In this document: positions 15,415 to 23,613 of the stretch, piece after piece
How the letters are laid out: every line of letters starts with the position of its first letter
Numbering within the stretch: the stretch's first letter is position 1
Source of the DNA: G001797105 sp964528155
GTDB taxonomy: Bacteria; Chloroflexota; Anaerolineae; Anaerolineales; E44-bin32
NCBI GenBank assembly: GCA_964528155.1
Contig: CAZGRL010000029.1
Location: 1-39,348 of the forward strand
Direction of reading: 5' to 3'
DNA: 39,348 nucleotides
The notes under the pieces: model-generated
Databases searched by the model: none
Seen by the model: only the letters and a program-made list of their open reading frames with translations
What the model was told of the DNA's origin: nothing
Made by a program: the position numbers and the translations under genes

Positions 15415-17407
15415 CCAGACACACCCGTTGACGCCGAGCGCCTCGCCGGCATCCGAGAAGCCCCGGCCGAGATCGTATCGACTCCCGATAGCCACAATTA
15501 TCGCCTTCGGTGTCGTGTTGGGTGTCCTGATCGTCAGGAGCTATGGAATCTCGACGGATGAGTATATCGAGGCAGATCTTGGCGCTGATGCGCTGAAGGC
15601 ATACTCAGGATCACAGGATTACTTTCGCGACATTTCCCTTGAGAATCACGGGCCCGTCTACTTCATGCTCTCGTCCATCAGTTCCGAGACTCTCGTCCGA
15701 ATCTTTCCTCAATGGACGGCTGCTGACGGTCGCCACTACACGAACTACCTCACGTTTCTAGCGGGTGTGTTGTGTTTCTACTGGATCTGCCTGCGACTGA
15801 TGCGTCAGCCATCGGCATTGTGCGCGACGATGCTCTTTGGCAGCCAGCCGCTCTTATTCGGCTCATCATTCATCAATCAGAAAGACATCCCGTTCATGAC
15901 CCTCTTCATGGCTGTGATAGCCCTTGGACTCGCGGCGGGCGAGAGTACGACGCACGTGGCCGAAGGGGATCAGGCTCGACCGCCGGAGAGCTTGAGGGCC
16001 GCAATCAATGAGTACTGGGGCCAACTGAGCGCCACATGGCGGGCGCTGGAGCGGCGCAATCAGAGGCTCATCCTGGCGGCTCTCCTCGCAGCATTGCTGC
16101 TCATGGTGGACCTGTTCTTCGTCGGCATCTTGCGCCGGATTGGGGAATCGGTCCTTGTTGCTGCATACAATGGACGTGCCCCCTTGCCCATTCAGTCGCT
16201 CTACGCGCAGATTGCCACAGATGCATACAAGACGCCGCTTCCGCTATACATCAAGCGATACAACGACTTGTTTGCCGCTGTGCGATTGGCCGTGACCGGG
16301 TTGTTCGTCGGTTTGGTGGTAGTGGCATATCGCGTGGTGTTCTTTTCGCACAGCACCAGCTCGGCGGCCCGTTGGTCAAGGGGTAGCTATCTTGCCCTGG
16401 CAGGGGGAGGAGCAATGCTCGGGGCCGCCGTCTGTGTCCGTCAGATAGGGCTCTTTGCTGGCGCCCTCGTGAGTCTCTACCTCTTCATTCGAGCTGGCAG
16501 AAAGTCGCTGCTCCCGTTGCTCCTCTACTGGACGATCGCCGCGCTTGTAACATACGCCACGTGGCCGTATTTATGGTCCGATCCGATCCGGGGCATCGCA
16601 AACAGCCTATTTGCCATTCAGGATGTCGGCCATCACGATGTCCTCTTCCAGGGCCAGAGTCTCGACTCCTTCATAATTCCCCGCACCTATCTCCCGGTGC
16701 TGCTGGGGCTCGAACTCACGGAACCGGCAGCTGTCCTGACTCTCTTGGGAGCCTGTGTGATCCTGTGGCGCTCATTAATGAAACGGACCGACGGCTATGT
16801 GGCGGGCCTCGTGGGACTGTGGGCCGCCGTCCCAATCGGCTGGCAGATCATCGGCAGGGTGCCGGTATTCAACAACCTCAGGCTGTTCCTGTTTGCGATT
16901 CCCCCAATGCTGCTGGTTGCCGGGATCGGGCTCGAGGCGCTGTTCAATCAGGTAACGCGCCCCTGGTTGCGTGGCCTCCTGCTTGCCGTGGCGATCGCGC
17001 CGGGAATCTGGGGCATCTTCCGGCTTCATCCCTACGAATACACCTACTTCAACAGCCTGGTGGGTGGCGTCAGCGGTGCGTATGGAGACTACGATTTGGA
17101 CTACTGGTGTACGTCTCTCAAAGAAGCCACAGAACTGGTCAATCAGATTGCACCACGTGGGGATACGGTCCAGGTGTTCGGCTCGCTCCAGAATGCTGTC
17201 CCCTACGCGAGAGAAGACTTGAAGCTCATTGACCGGTTCGCGCCGTCCGCCGAAGCGAATACCGTCGCTCTCTGCATGCACAAGTCGGATAGATGGCGCG
17301 ATACGTATGGGTTCAAGAAGGTATATGAAGTTCGAAGGGGAAGCGCTGTTTTTGCCGAGGTTTGGAGACGGCAGGGCACAACCGTCGATGCCGCCGCGTC
17401 GCAATAG
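15401..17407 (+). CDS. GT-C (ArnT/PMT-like) membrane glycosyltransferase, paralogue 1
   Basis: This 668-aa polytopic enzyme is predicted to transfer a sugar from a polyprenyl-phosphate donor to an extracytoplasmic acceptor. After a Pro/Ser-rich N-terminus and TM1 (about 29-46), the first outer loop carries STDEY (51-55), the acidic pair that is catalytic in GT-C enzymes, and NHGPVYF (82-88), equivalent to the HPP loop. A striking FINQKDIP lies at 157-164. A cytosolic linker (about 178-222) leads to an extra module with IATDAYKTPL (271-280). The C-terminal soluble tail has FNSLVGGVSGAYG and DYWCTSLKE. ATG 15401 has GGGGAG four bases upstream. The frame is open from 15209, but that part is the neighbour's shadow. 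Two paralogues lie at 21251 and 23614. Confidence 0.87.
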   Translation: MASSSQTHPLTPSASPASEKPRPRSYRLPIATIIAFGVVLGVLIVRSYGISTDEYIEADLGADALKAYSGSQDYFRDISLENHGPVYFMLSSISSETLVRIFPQWTAADGRHYTNYLTFLAGVLCFYWICLRLMRQPSALCATMLFGSQPLLFGSSFINQKDIPFMTLFMAVIALGLAAGESTTHVAEGDQARPPESLRAAINEYWGQLSATWRALERRNQRLILAALLAALLLMVDLFFVGILRRIGESVLVAAYNGRAPLPIQSLYAQIATDAYKTPLPLYIKRYNDLFAAVRLAVTGLFVGLVVVAYRVVFFSHSTSSAARWSRGSYLALAGGGAMLGAAVCVRQIGLFAGALVSLYLFIRAGRKSLLPLLLYWTIAALVTYATWPYLWSDPIRGIANSLFAIQDVGHHDVLFQGQSLDSFIIPRTYLPVLLGLELTEPAAVLTLLGACVILWRSLMKRTDGYVAGLVGLWAAVPIGWQIIGRVPVFNNLRLFLFAIPPMLLVAGIGLEALFNQVTRPWLRGLLLAVAIAPGIWGIFRLHPYEYTYFNSLVGGVSGAYGDYDLDYWCTSLKEATELVNQIAPRGDTVQVFGSLQNAVPYAREDLKLIDRFAPSAEANTVALCMHKSDRWRDTYGFKKVYEVRRGSAVFAEVWRRQGTTVDAAASQ

Positions 17408-17765
17408 CCTGGGGTATCCTATCGTCCACGACATTGTCACTTCGGACGGCGTACATCGGATAGTCGGCCTGTTGCATCTGGAAGATGTCTGGCGACTCGC
17501 CGCATCGGGAAGCAGCCTTCGCGACGCGGTTGGCGAGTCCTATGGGCATGTCTGGCAGTTGCCGGACTGGACGGCGAGATCTCAGGACGAGGATGCCGAG
17601 CTTCTCAAAGCATCACATGCGTCGACTTGTCACTTGCGCTTTGCCGTGACCAAGAATGGTTTTCGCACTCGGACGCGACGGCAGTCGCAGTACGGCACAT
17701 CACAGGCTGCTCCACAGCCAACGCGGCTGGAGAGACGAGCCTAATCCAAGCAATGGAGGTGACGT
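17408..17765. other. Intergenic region holding a gene remnant
   Basis: These 358 bases lie between GT-C paralogue 1 and the reductase gene. Apart from the remnant at about 17516-17660, described separately, and the GGAGGTGA site before 17766, nothing recognisable is present. Confidence 0.5.
17516..17660 (+). pseudogene. Decayed copy of the helical-protein gene at 14947
   Basis: In one forward frame the translation reads GHVWQLPDWTARSQDEDAELL and then KASHAST-CHLRFAVT. This matches GRVWQLLDQTTRSPDEDAELL and EAAYASLYHWRFAGT of the intact protein (about residues 15-53). The block DEDAELL and the preceding VWQL are identical and nucleotide identity is visible over more than 100 bases. There is no start codon with a ribosome site, and similarity stops after the FAVT segment, so it is a remnant of the N-terminal third only. 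It sits immediately downstream of the GT-C gene, as expected if a two-gene unit had been tandemly duplicated. Confidence 0.72.
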
Positions 17766-18374
17766 ATGAACATCGCGGTTATCGGTTCCGGTATGATGGG
17801 CAGCGCACTTGGAGCCAAATGGGCTGCAGCCGGGCATGAAGTCGTCTACGGTGTTCGGGAGCCAGAGCGCAAACAGGCGGAGCGAGCGCCCGAGAACCCG
17901 GACATCCCATTCGAGACCATCGCCGACGCAATCTCTGGCTCTCAAGCGGTCGTGTTTGTGATTCCAGGGGGAGCAATGAGCGAGGTCATCCAGGCCAACG
18001 CCAATGGCATGGCCGGCAAGGTCTTGATCGACGCCACAAACGATCTCCAAAGCCCCACAATGAGCCATGTTGAGTCTTTGGCTTCAAGCGCCAACGGGGC
18101 AAAGGTGTTCCGGGCCTTCAATTCGCTTGGCTGGGAGAACTTCGCCAACCCCGCCTTCGGAACCGACGTGGCCGATCTATTCTACTGTGGGCCGGACTCG
18201 GCCGAAGCTCAGCAGGCCTTCGAGAGCCTTGTGAGGGATGTCGGTTTGAGGCCGATCCGCGTGGGGGATCTGGACAAGGTCGGCGTCGTCGACTCAGTCC
18301 TCACGCTGTGGTTCACCCTGGCCAGCGGTCGAGGGATGGGCCGCCATCTCGCATTCAAGGTTCTATCGGACTAG
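17766..18374 (+). CDS. NADP/F420-dependent oxidoreductase-like Rossmann protein
   Basis: This 202-aa cytoplasmic protein resembles the coenzyme-F420:NADP oxidoreductase (Fno) group of short Rossmann enzymes. The N-terminus MNIAVIGSGMMGSALGAKWA has the GxGxxG-type dinucleotide-binding loop. It is followed by VVYGVREPERK, where the Arg could bind the NADP phosphate. VVFVIPGGAMSEVI, IDATNDL and KVFRAFNSLGWENF occur in the same order as in this family. The AGGTGA site (GGAGGTGACGT, 17756-17766) gives a good start. Fno transfers hydride between NADP and F420, but many homologues act on other substrates, so the reaction is not certain. A Ddn-type F420 enzyme lies at 7137. Confidence 0.85.
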   Translation: MNIAVIGSGMMGSALGAKWAAAGHEVVYGVREPERKQAERAPENPDIPFETIADAISGSQAVVFVIPGGAMSEVIQANANGMAGKVLIDATNDLQSPTMSHVESLASSANGAKVFRAFNSLGWENFANPAFGTDVADLFYCGPDSAEAQQAFESLVRDVGLRPIRVGDLDKVGVVDSVLTLWFTLASGRGMGRHLAFKVLSD

Positions 18375-18430
18375 GCTGACTTCGGTCCCAGTCTCAAAGA
18401 CAGCCAGCAGCACAGGAGCAACATTCGACG

Positions 18431-19048
18431 ATGGACACACCCGCCTCATTCCATTTGTGGCGCCCGCATCCGTGGCACGGCCTCAAGGTCGGTCCGGCAC
18501 CGCCCAGGGTTGTACACGCCTACATCGAGATCTGCCCTTTCGACCTCGTCAAATACGAAGCAGACAAGGACACCGGTTACCTGCGGGTCGACCGACCACA
18601 GCGCACGTCATCACAACCCCCCTCGTTGTACGGCTTCATTCCGCGAACGTGGTGCGCTGAGCGAGTCTGCAAGCTCATGCCGGGTGCCATGAGAGGAGAT
18701 GGGGATCCGCTCGACATCTGCGTTGTAAGCGAGCGGCCTATTGCCAGAGCGGAAGTGCTGCTCAATGCCCAGGTCGTTGGAGGCCTGCCGATGCTCGACG
18801 GGGGTGAGGCCGACGACAAGATCATCGCCGTCCTGCAAAACGATCCACTCTGGTCGAAGTTTGCGGACGTGGAGGATCTGCCGGAGGCCTTGGTCGACCG
18901 GCTACGCCACTATTTCCTGACCTACAAGCTGGCGCCGGAGAACACACCTGAGATCTCCATCGGGCCGGCTTACGGATCCGAACACGCCCACGCCGTTGTA
19001 GAGGCTGCCATGGAGGACTACGCATCTCGCTTCGGCGAGCCTGAGTGA
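18431..19048 (+). CDS. ppa: Inorganic pyrophosphatase (family I)
   Basis: This 205-aa soluble enzyme hydrolyses pyrophosphate to two phosphates and pulls biosynthetic reactions forward. These include the nucleotide-sugar synthesis that would feed the nearby glycosyltransferases. Family I residues are in place. They include KYEADKDTGYLRVDRP (41-56), LYGFIP (66-71) and the metal site DGDPLDICV (90-98). Compared with the short E. coli type it carries an insertion, AERVCKLMPGAMRG, before the DGDPLD site and an N-terminal WRPHPWHGLKVGP. Both are seen in a longer bacterial subgroup. It starts at ATG 18431, 56 bases behind the reductase gene. The product is confident, while the link to glycosylation is only inference. 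Confidence 0.95.
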   Translation: MDTPASFHLWRPHPWHGLKVGPAPPRVVHAYIEICPFDLVKYEADKDTGYLRVDRPQRTSSQPPSLYGFIPRTWCAERVCKLMPGAMRGDGDPLDICVVSERPIARAEVLLNAQVVGGLPMLDGGEADDKIIAVLQNDPLWSKFADVEDLPEALVDRLRHYFLTYKLAPENTPEISIGPAYGSEHAHAVVEAAMEDYASRFGEPE

Positions 19049-19145
19049 CGCATGAGCGGCGCGGTGGGCATTGGCGTCTGTCACAGCCAGGGCCCAGGCG
19101 CCGTCCCGAGGTGAAGATTGCATGCCCGATCAGGGGAGGCACGCC

Positions 19146-19841
19146 ATGAATCGTCGGGGTCGCCAAGCGCCAGCCGCGAGGCCAGCCGGCACGGCCGAGG
19201 CAAACGTCTCTATGCAGCTTGGCCTGGATCGGATTGTCTTCTTCAGTGACGCGGTCATGGCGATCGCCATCACGCTCTTGGCTGTGGATATCCGGGTTCC
19301 CGAGATTTCCCGACCGGCTGCCGCCATGGAGCTCCCTCTTCGACTGGGAGAACTCAACCCTCAGATCATGAGCTTCGTGATCAGCTTCGTCGTGATCGGG
19401 ATCTACTGGATGGCCCATCATCGGTACTTCGCCCTGATCCGACGCTACGACAATGGATTGCTCATGATCAACCTGCTCTTTCTGCTATTCATCGCCGTGA
19501 TGCCATTTATCGCCAGCTTGTTGGGACACTACCCATTCCTACCTCTCGGCGTCATCCCATACGCAGTCGACGTCTCGGCCATCGGATTATCAATCGGCGT
19601 GTTGTGGGCATACGCTACCCACTCCCATCGGCTTGTGGATGACGACATGGACGGGAGACAGATTCGCTTGCTGACGATCCGGCCGCTCGGGCCGACGGTC
19701 GTTTTCATCGTTTCAATCCCGATCGCCCTGATCAATCCCACCCTGGCGACGTTCACCTGGCTGCTGGCCCCGCTCGCGGTTGTTGCCGTCAATCGCCTGG
19801 GCAGGCCCGCGGGCCCACAGAGCGGTGCGGCGGCAGGCTAG
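19146..19841 (+). CDS. TMEM175/DUF1211-family membrane protein (putative potassium channel)
   Basis: This protein of about 231 aa is a member of the family of small bacterial TMEM175 homologues, which form potassium-permeable channels. The family signature is clear near the N-terminus, where LDRIVFFSDAVMAIAITLLA (about 27-46) matches the R-x(3)-FSD motif at the start of TM1. Further segments follow, including FVISFVVIGIYWMAHH and a region with NLLFLLFIAVMPF. Six TM segments in total agree with one repeat of the family. The frame opens at 19071 and ATG 19122 is possible, but GGGGAGG (19133-19139) positions best for ATG 19146. The C-terminus ends in a Gly/Ala/Pro tail. Function in this host is not known. 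Confidence 0.87.
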   Translation: MNRRGRQAPAARPAGTAEANVSMQLGLDRIVFFSDAVMAIAITLLAVDIRVPEISRPAAAMELPLRLGELNPQIMSFVISFVVIGIYWMAHHRYFALIRRYDNGLLMINLLFLLFIAVMPFIASLLGHYPFLPLGVIPYAVDVSAIGLSIGVLWAYATHSHRLVDDDMDGRQIRLLTIRPLGPTVVFIVSIPIALINPTLATFTWLLAPLAVVAVNRLGRPAGPQSGAAAG

Positions 19842-20299
19842 TCCTTGGGGGTCCGGTTTCAGCCGACTGGACGACAGACCGATAGACAAACCAAATCGAT
19901 CAACCACGAAATACGTCGTATAATCCTCACCGATAACCGGACGGAACCCTCGTTCAACAATCATGCGATCTTCGCAAGGGTCGCTGGTGATGGCCGCGAC
20001 TCACACTCCGCAAGATCGTCCACCATCTCCCAGCCCGCCCTCGTCGGACCTCCTGGAACCTGGGGTGTGGGTCCTAAACAGGAGCTTGGGAGGCGACGAG
20101 TGCTGAACGCCGCGGCCTGCCTGCGAGATAGGCTTGTCCACTTGTCGGCAGCCGGTCAGAAGACCTCCAGACAACCCAGTCGAGTCTGCTCCTGGATCTG
20201 ACCCGATTCGATGAGCGCGGGATTTTGCATCGCGTGTCCGATGCCTGGCGAGCCCCGCCTTTGGGTATACGGTCGGCGATCCGTCCGGGGGGAGGTTTG
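19842..20299. other. Longest intergenic region, no gene recognised
   Basis: These 458 bases precede the CPBP gene. A -10-like TATAAT is at 19919-19924 without a matching -35 hexamer and some 375 bases from the gene. No frame here resembles a protein I know. The GGGGGGAGG stretch at 20286-20294 is the ribosome site of the next gene. Confidence 0.45.
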
Positions 20300-21136
20300 A
20301 TGGAAGCATCTGAGGTTGGTAGGGCAGATCAATCGAGCGCGGCATTCAGTTGGCGACTGTTCGGAGTGCTGGTCGGCATGCTCAGCGTCGGATATGTCGC
20401 CATCATCCCCTACTCGTTGACTCTAGGGGCCAACGCCCTCAAGACGCTGACACCACGAGTTCCGTTTCCTCTCTTGATCGCTGCCCAAACCTTGCAGGGC
20501 ATTGTCCTTTTCTCGATCCTGGCGGGCGTTGGTCTGTTCACAGCCGGGCACATCGGCCTTGGTGCACCCATCCTTCAGAAATGGACCGAGGGTCGATCGG
20601 TGAGGGACGAGGTTCGGCGAATCATCCGACCGGCTCTCCTCGTAGGCGTGATCGGCTCGATCATTCTGCTCGCCATTGAAGTTCTCATCTTCACGCCCCT
20701 TCTCTCGAAGGATCTCGCCCGCCTGGGTATCACAATGCCTGCCACGCTGAACCCACCTGCATGGCAGGGTCTGCTGGGCTCGCTCTACGGGCCTTTCGAC
20801 GAAGAAATCGTCATGCGGCTGTTCCTGTTGACCGTTCTGGCGTGGCTGGGGAGTCGAATATGGAAGTCGGGCTCACGTCGTCCTTCGACCGCGGTGCTGT
20901 GGACAGCAAACATCCTGGCATCCGTGTTGTTCGGTCTCAGCCATCTCCCGGCGACGGCCGCTGCAGGTCTGCCGATCGATGCAGTCGTCGTCGGCCGCGC
21001 AGTCGTGCTAAACGGACTCCTGGGAGTCGGTTTCGGCTGGCTCTACTTCACAAACGGATTGGAGAGCGCCATGCTGGCCCACTTCTCGGCTGACATCATC
21101 CTTCATGTGATCGCCCCGTTGTTAGGCGCGTTCTAG
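20300..21136 (+). CDS. CPBP-family intramembrane metalloprotease (Abi/CAAX-type)
   Basis: This 278-aa polytopic protein has the CPBP (type II CAAX-like, Abi) core in its C-terminal half. Motif 1 is FDEEIVMRLFLL (E168, E169, R173). Motif 2 is FGLSHLP (H215). The last motif is LAHFSADIILH (H261, D265). These are the expected glutamates and histidines of the membrane-embedded active site, so the enzyme could be active. Bacterial members cut prenylated or small membrane peptides, or act in bacteriocin self-immunity and regulation. The target here is unknown. ATG 20300 follows GGGGGGAGG at five bases. The ICMT-like gene at 29278 belongs to another CAAX-processing-like family, but the two are not adjacent. 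Confidence 0.88.
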   Translation: MEASEVGRADQSSAAFSWRLFGVLVGMLSVGYVAIIPYSLTLGANALKTLTPRVPFPLLIAAQTLQGIVLFSILAGVGLFTAGHIGLGAPILQKWTEGRSVRDEVRRIIRPALLVGVIGSIILLAIEVLIFTPLLSKDLARLGITMPATLNPPAWQGLLGSLYGPFDEEIVMRLFLLTVLAWLGSRIWKSGSRRPSTAVLWTANILASVLFGLSHLPATAAAGLPIDAVVVGRAVVLNGLLGVGFGWLYFTNGLESAMLAHFSADIILHVIAPLLGAF

Positions 21137-21250
21137 GATCTCCGCATACATCGGGGCCTCAGATCCCTCCGCGGGCGCCGCACGAACCCGAGTCTATCGA
21201 GGGACCTGCAGGATTCTTGCTCGCCGGCTGCAGTGTACGGAGGCAGGACA

Positions 21251-23230
21251 ATGCGAAAGCTGGACGATCGTGCACGCGTCCACGGCAGCTTGAAACCAGA
21301 GCTTTGGCCGGTCTTTCTCTTGTTGGCCCTGGGATTGGCTGTCGGCTTCCTCATCGCCACGGACTACGGTGTCTCAACCGACGAGCCGAGGAACGCCGAA
21401 GTTGGCGCTTCGGCCCTCAAGGCATATGCCGGTTCGACGGACTACTTCTTGCGCGACGCGTTGGTAGAACATGGCCCTGTTTACTTCATGTTCTTCTCCG
21501 CCACATCAAACGCGCTTGTGCGAGTCTTCCATGGCTGGCAGCTGCCGGACGGTCGGCATTTCACGAACTTCGTCACGTTCCTCGCCGGATTGTTCTTCTT
21601 CTACTTGATTTGCCTTCGGCTTGTCCGCCGCCTCCCAGCCCTTGTAGCGACAGCACTTTTCGGCACACAGCCACTTCTGTTCGGCTCGGCCTTCATCAAT
21701 CAGAAAGACATCCCCTTCATGGTAGCCTTCCTGGCCGTTATCGCCTTGGGTTTGAAGGCCGGCGAACGTGGACAAGTCCCGAAGTCTCAGGATTCTGCGC
21801 CCGACTTGACGGAGCTCTTGAGGGCCGTCCGCGACTTCGTTGAGCGGATCCGGCTTGAGTGGCAGAGGATCACAAAATGGCGGAGGCGGGCGTTGGTCGG
21901 GGGCCCCATTCTCTTGGTTGCATTCATCCTCGACGTGCTCGTCCTGGGTGTGCTGCGTCGCTTTGGCGAGAGCATCGTCGTAGCCGCCTTCAACGGTCGG
22001 GCGATATGGCCGATCCAGTCCCTTTTCACCCTCATCGCGACGGACGCATACAAGACACCGCTTGAGCTGTATCTCGGACGGTATGAGGTCGTCTTTGGCG
22101 TCCTCGCTGCAGCGACGGCTATCCTGGCCGTGGGCGTGATAGTGATCGCCTACACTCGTGCCCTCCCGTCCCTGGCCGAAGTCTTGAATGGGACGTGGTC
22201 CATCGACCGCTACCCTCCGCTGCTGGCGGGGGCGGTTTTCCTCGGATGCGCGATGAGCATCCGTCAGATCGGTCTCTTCGCAGGCGGTCTTGTCAGTCTG
22301 TACGTGCTTTATCGAGGGCGTCTGCGTGCGATCTTCCCCCTATGTGTGTACTGGGCCGTCGCCGCGCTGGTGGCGTATGCGACTTGGCCATACCTCTGGC
22401 CGGACCCGATCCGAAACGCACTAAGCAGTTTCACGGTCATCCAGGAGTTTGATACTTCCGGGGTCTTCTTCCAGGGCCAGGTCTATCAGGCCAACGCCCT
22501 CCCCTGGAACTACTTCCCGACACTTGTGGGCGTTCAGCTCACAGAGCCTGCCCTGCTTCTGATCGCCCTCGGGGCTGTCATGCTCGCATGGCGGACCTGG
22601 AAGAGAAGTACCAAGCTCGTGCTGGTCGGACTACTGGGAGTGTGGTTCGTAGCCCCCGTGTTCTGGCTGATCCTCCGAAGCATTCCTATTTACAATTCGA
22701 TCCGGCATTTCTTTTTCGTCCTGCCGCCGTTGTTTGTGCTGGCAGCCGTCGGTCTTGAGGCAATTTTCTCCTTGTCACGCCGAGTGTGGATCCGGGGGGT
22801 CATGATTGTTCTTGCGCTCGCGCCAGGAATCTGGGGGATTGCTCTGCTTCACCCGTATGAATACATCTATTTCAACAGTATTGCTGGCGGTGTCAGTGGG
22901 GCCTACGATCGCTTCGAACAGGACTATTGGTGCATCTCCCTCAAGGAGGCGATGGACTTCGTGAACCTTACCGCGCCCCCCGGAAGCATCTTGAGGATCT
23001 TGGGCCCCGTGCAAAGTGCGGCTCCATATGTAAGAGAAGATTTGCGACGGCACAGCTTGCGCACTCCTATCTCCAAAGCCGATATAGTCGCCGTTTGTCC
23101 GCTTGAGCCTCGGCGTCAATGGGACAGTTCCGCGTTCAAAATCGTCTACGAAGTCACGAGAGGCCGCGCCGTACTGACTGAAGTTTGGCAGCGCCAGCGC
23201 CCGCCTGAGCCTGCCGTCTCACCGCCGTAA
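21251..23230 (+). CDS. GT-C (ArnT/PMT-like) membrane glycosyltransferase, paralogue 2
   Basis: This 659-aa enzyme is homologous end to end with the proteins at 15401 and 23614. The first outer loop has VSTDEPRNAEVG (41-52), the copy closest to the DEPRxAE acidic motif of classic ArnT/PMT enzymes, and EHGPVYF (73-79). FINQKDIP is at 148-155. The linker and extra module with IATDAYKTPL, then YATWPYLWPDPI, LTEPALLL and the tail FNSIAGGVSGAYD with DYWCISLKE, all align. ATG 21251 is chosen because GGAGG (21239-21243) is seven bases away, while GTG 21233 is upstream of it. It directly precedes paralogue 3. Donor and acceptor are unknown, and the reaction is inferred from the fold. Confidence 0.87.
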   Translation: MRKLDDRARVHGSLKPELWPVFLLLALGLAVGFLIATDYGVSTDEPRNAEVGASALKAYAGSTDYFLRDALVEHGPVYFMFFSATSNALVRVFHGWQLPDGRHFTNFVTFLAGLFFFYLICLRLVRRLPALVATALFGTQPLLFGSAFINQKDIPFMVAFLAVIALGLKAGERGQVPKSQDSAPDLTELLRAVRDFVERIRLEWQRITKWRRRALVGGPILLVAFILDVLVLGVLRRFGESIVVAAFNGRAIWPIQSLFTLIATDAYKTPLELYLGRYEVVFGVLAAATAILAVGVIVIAYTRALPSLAEVLNGTWSIDRYPPLLAGAVFLGCAMSIRQIGLFAGGLVSLYVLYRGRLRAIFPLCVYWAVAALVAYATWPYLWPDPIRNALSSFTVIQEFDTSGVFFQGQVYQANALPWNYFPTLVGVQLTEPALLLIALGAVMLAWRTWKRSTKLVLVGLLGVWFVAPVFWLILRSIPIYNSIRHFFFVLPPLFVLAAVGLEAIFSLSRRVWIRGVMIVLALAPGIWGIALLHPYEYIYFNSIAGGVSGAYDRFEQDYWCISLKEAMDFVNLTAPPGSILRILGPVQSAAPYVREDLRRHSLRTPISKADIVAVCPLEPRRQWDSSAFKIVYEVTRGRAVLTEVWQRQRPPEPAVSPP

Positions 23231-23613
23231 GTAGTGGAAATGACATATGGCTCCCACCCATTCTTCCCACCCGCGCCGTTTCTGCAATATCGGCCTCGGC
23301 CATCGGACAGGCCGGCGCAGTGGCCAGATGACCAGACAGACCAATAGGCAGCGGAGCCAGGCGGCGCGGTGGCCAGGTCATATGTGCAGGGCCCTTCCTC
23401 CTCGCGTGAACCTCCCGGAATGGCTCGGCCGTGTATCCGTCGAGCCCTTCCGAATGCGCACAGTCGTGTCAGAGCGACGATCCTCGTTCCTCCGAGTCTC
23501 CTACGAGTGCGTGGGCCAATGCTCCCCCACACGTATCTCCGGATGTCTCGCTGAGCGACGGATGGGCTCGCTCTGCCCAGTTGGGGATTTCCCCTGGAAG
23601 GACTTCTCCGGGG
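23231..23613. other. Spacer between GT-C paralogues 2 and 3
   Basis: These 383 bases include an open frame from 23431 that runs in phase into paralogue 3. Its Ser/Pro-rich translation has no counterpart in the other paralogues, so I treat it as non-coding. CATATG occurs twice (near 23253 and 23379) in opposite surroundings but without an extended repeat. No remnant of the helical-protein gene is visible here. Confidence 0.45.

Noticed and set aside
19919..19924. TATAAT in the 458-base intergenic region
   Set aside because: No -35 hexamer at the right distance, and 375 bases from the next gene. Probably chance.
23431..23613. N-terminal extension of GT-C paralogue 3
   Set aside because: The in-phase extension is Ser/Pro-rich, has no start site and is not matched in the two paralogues.
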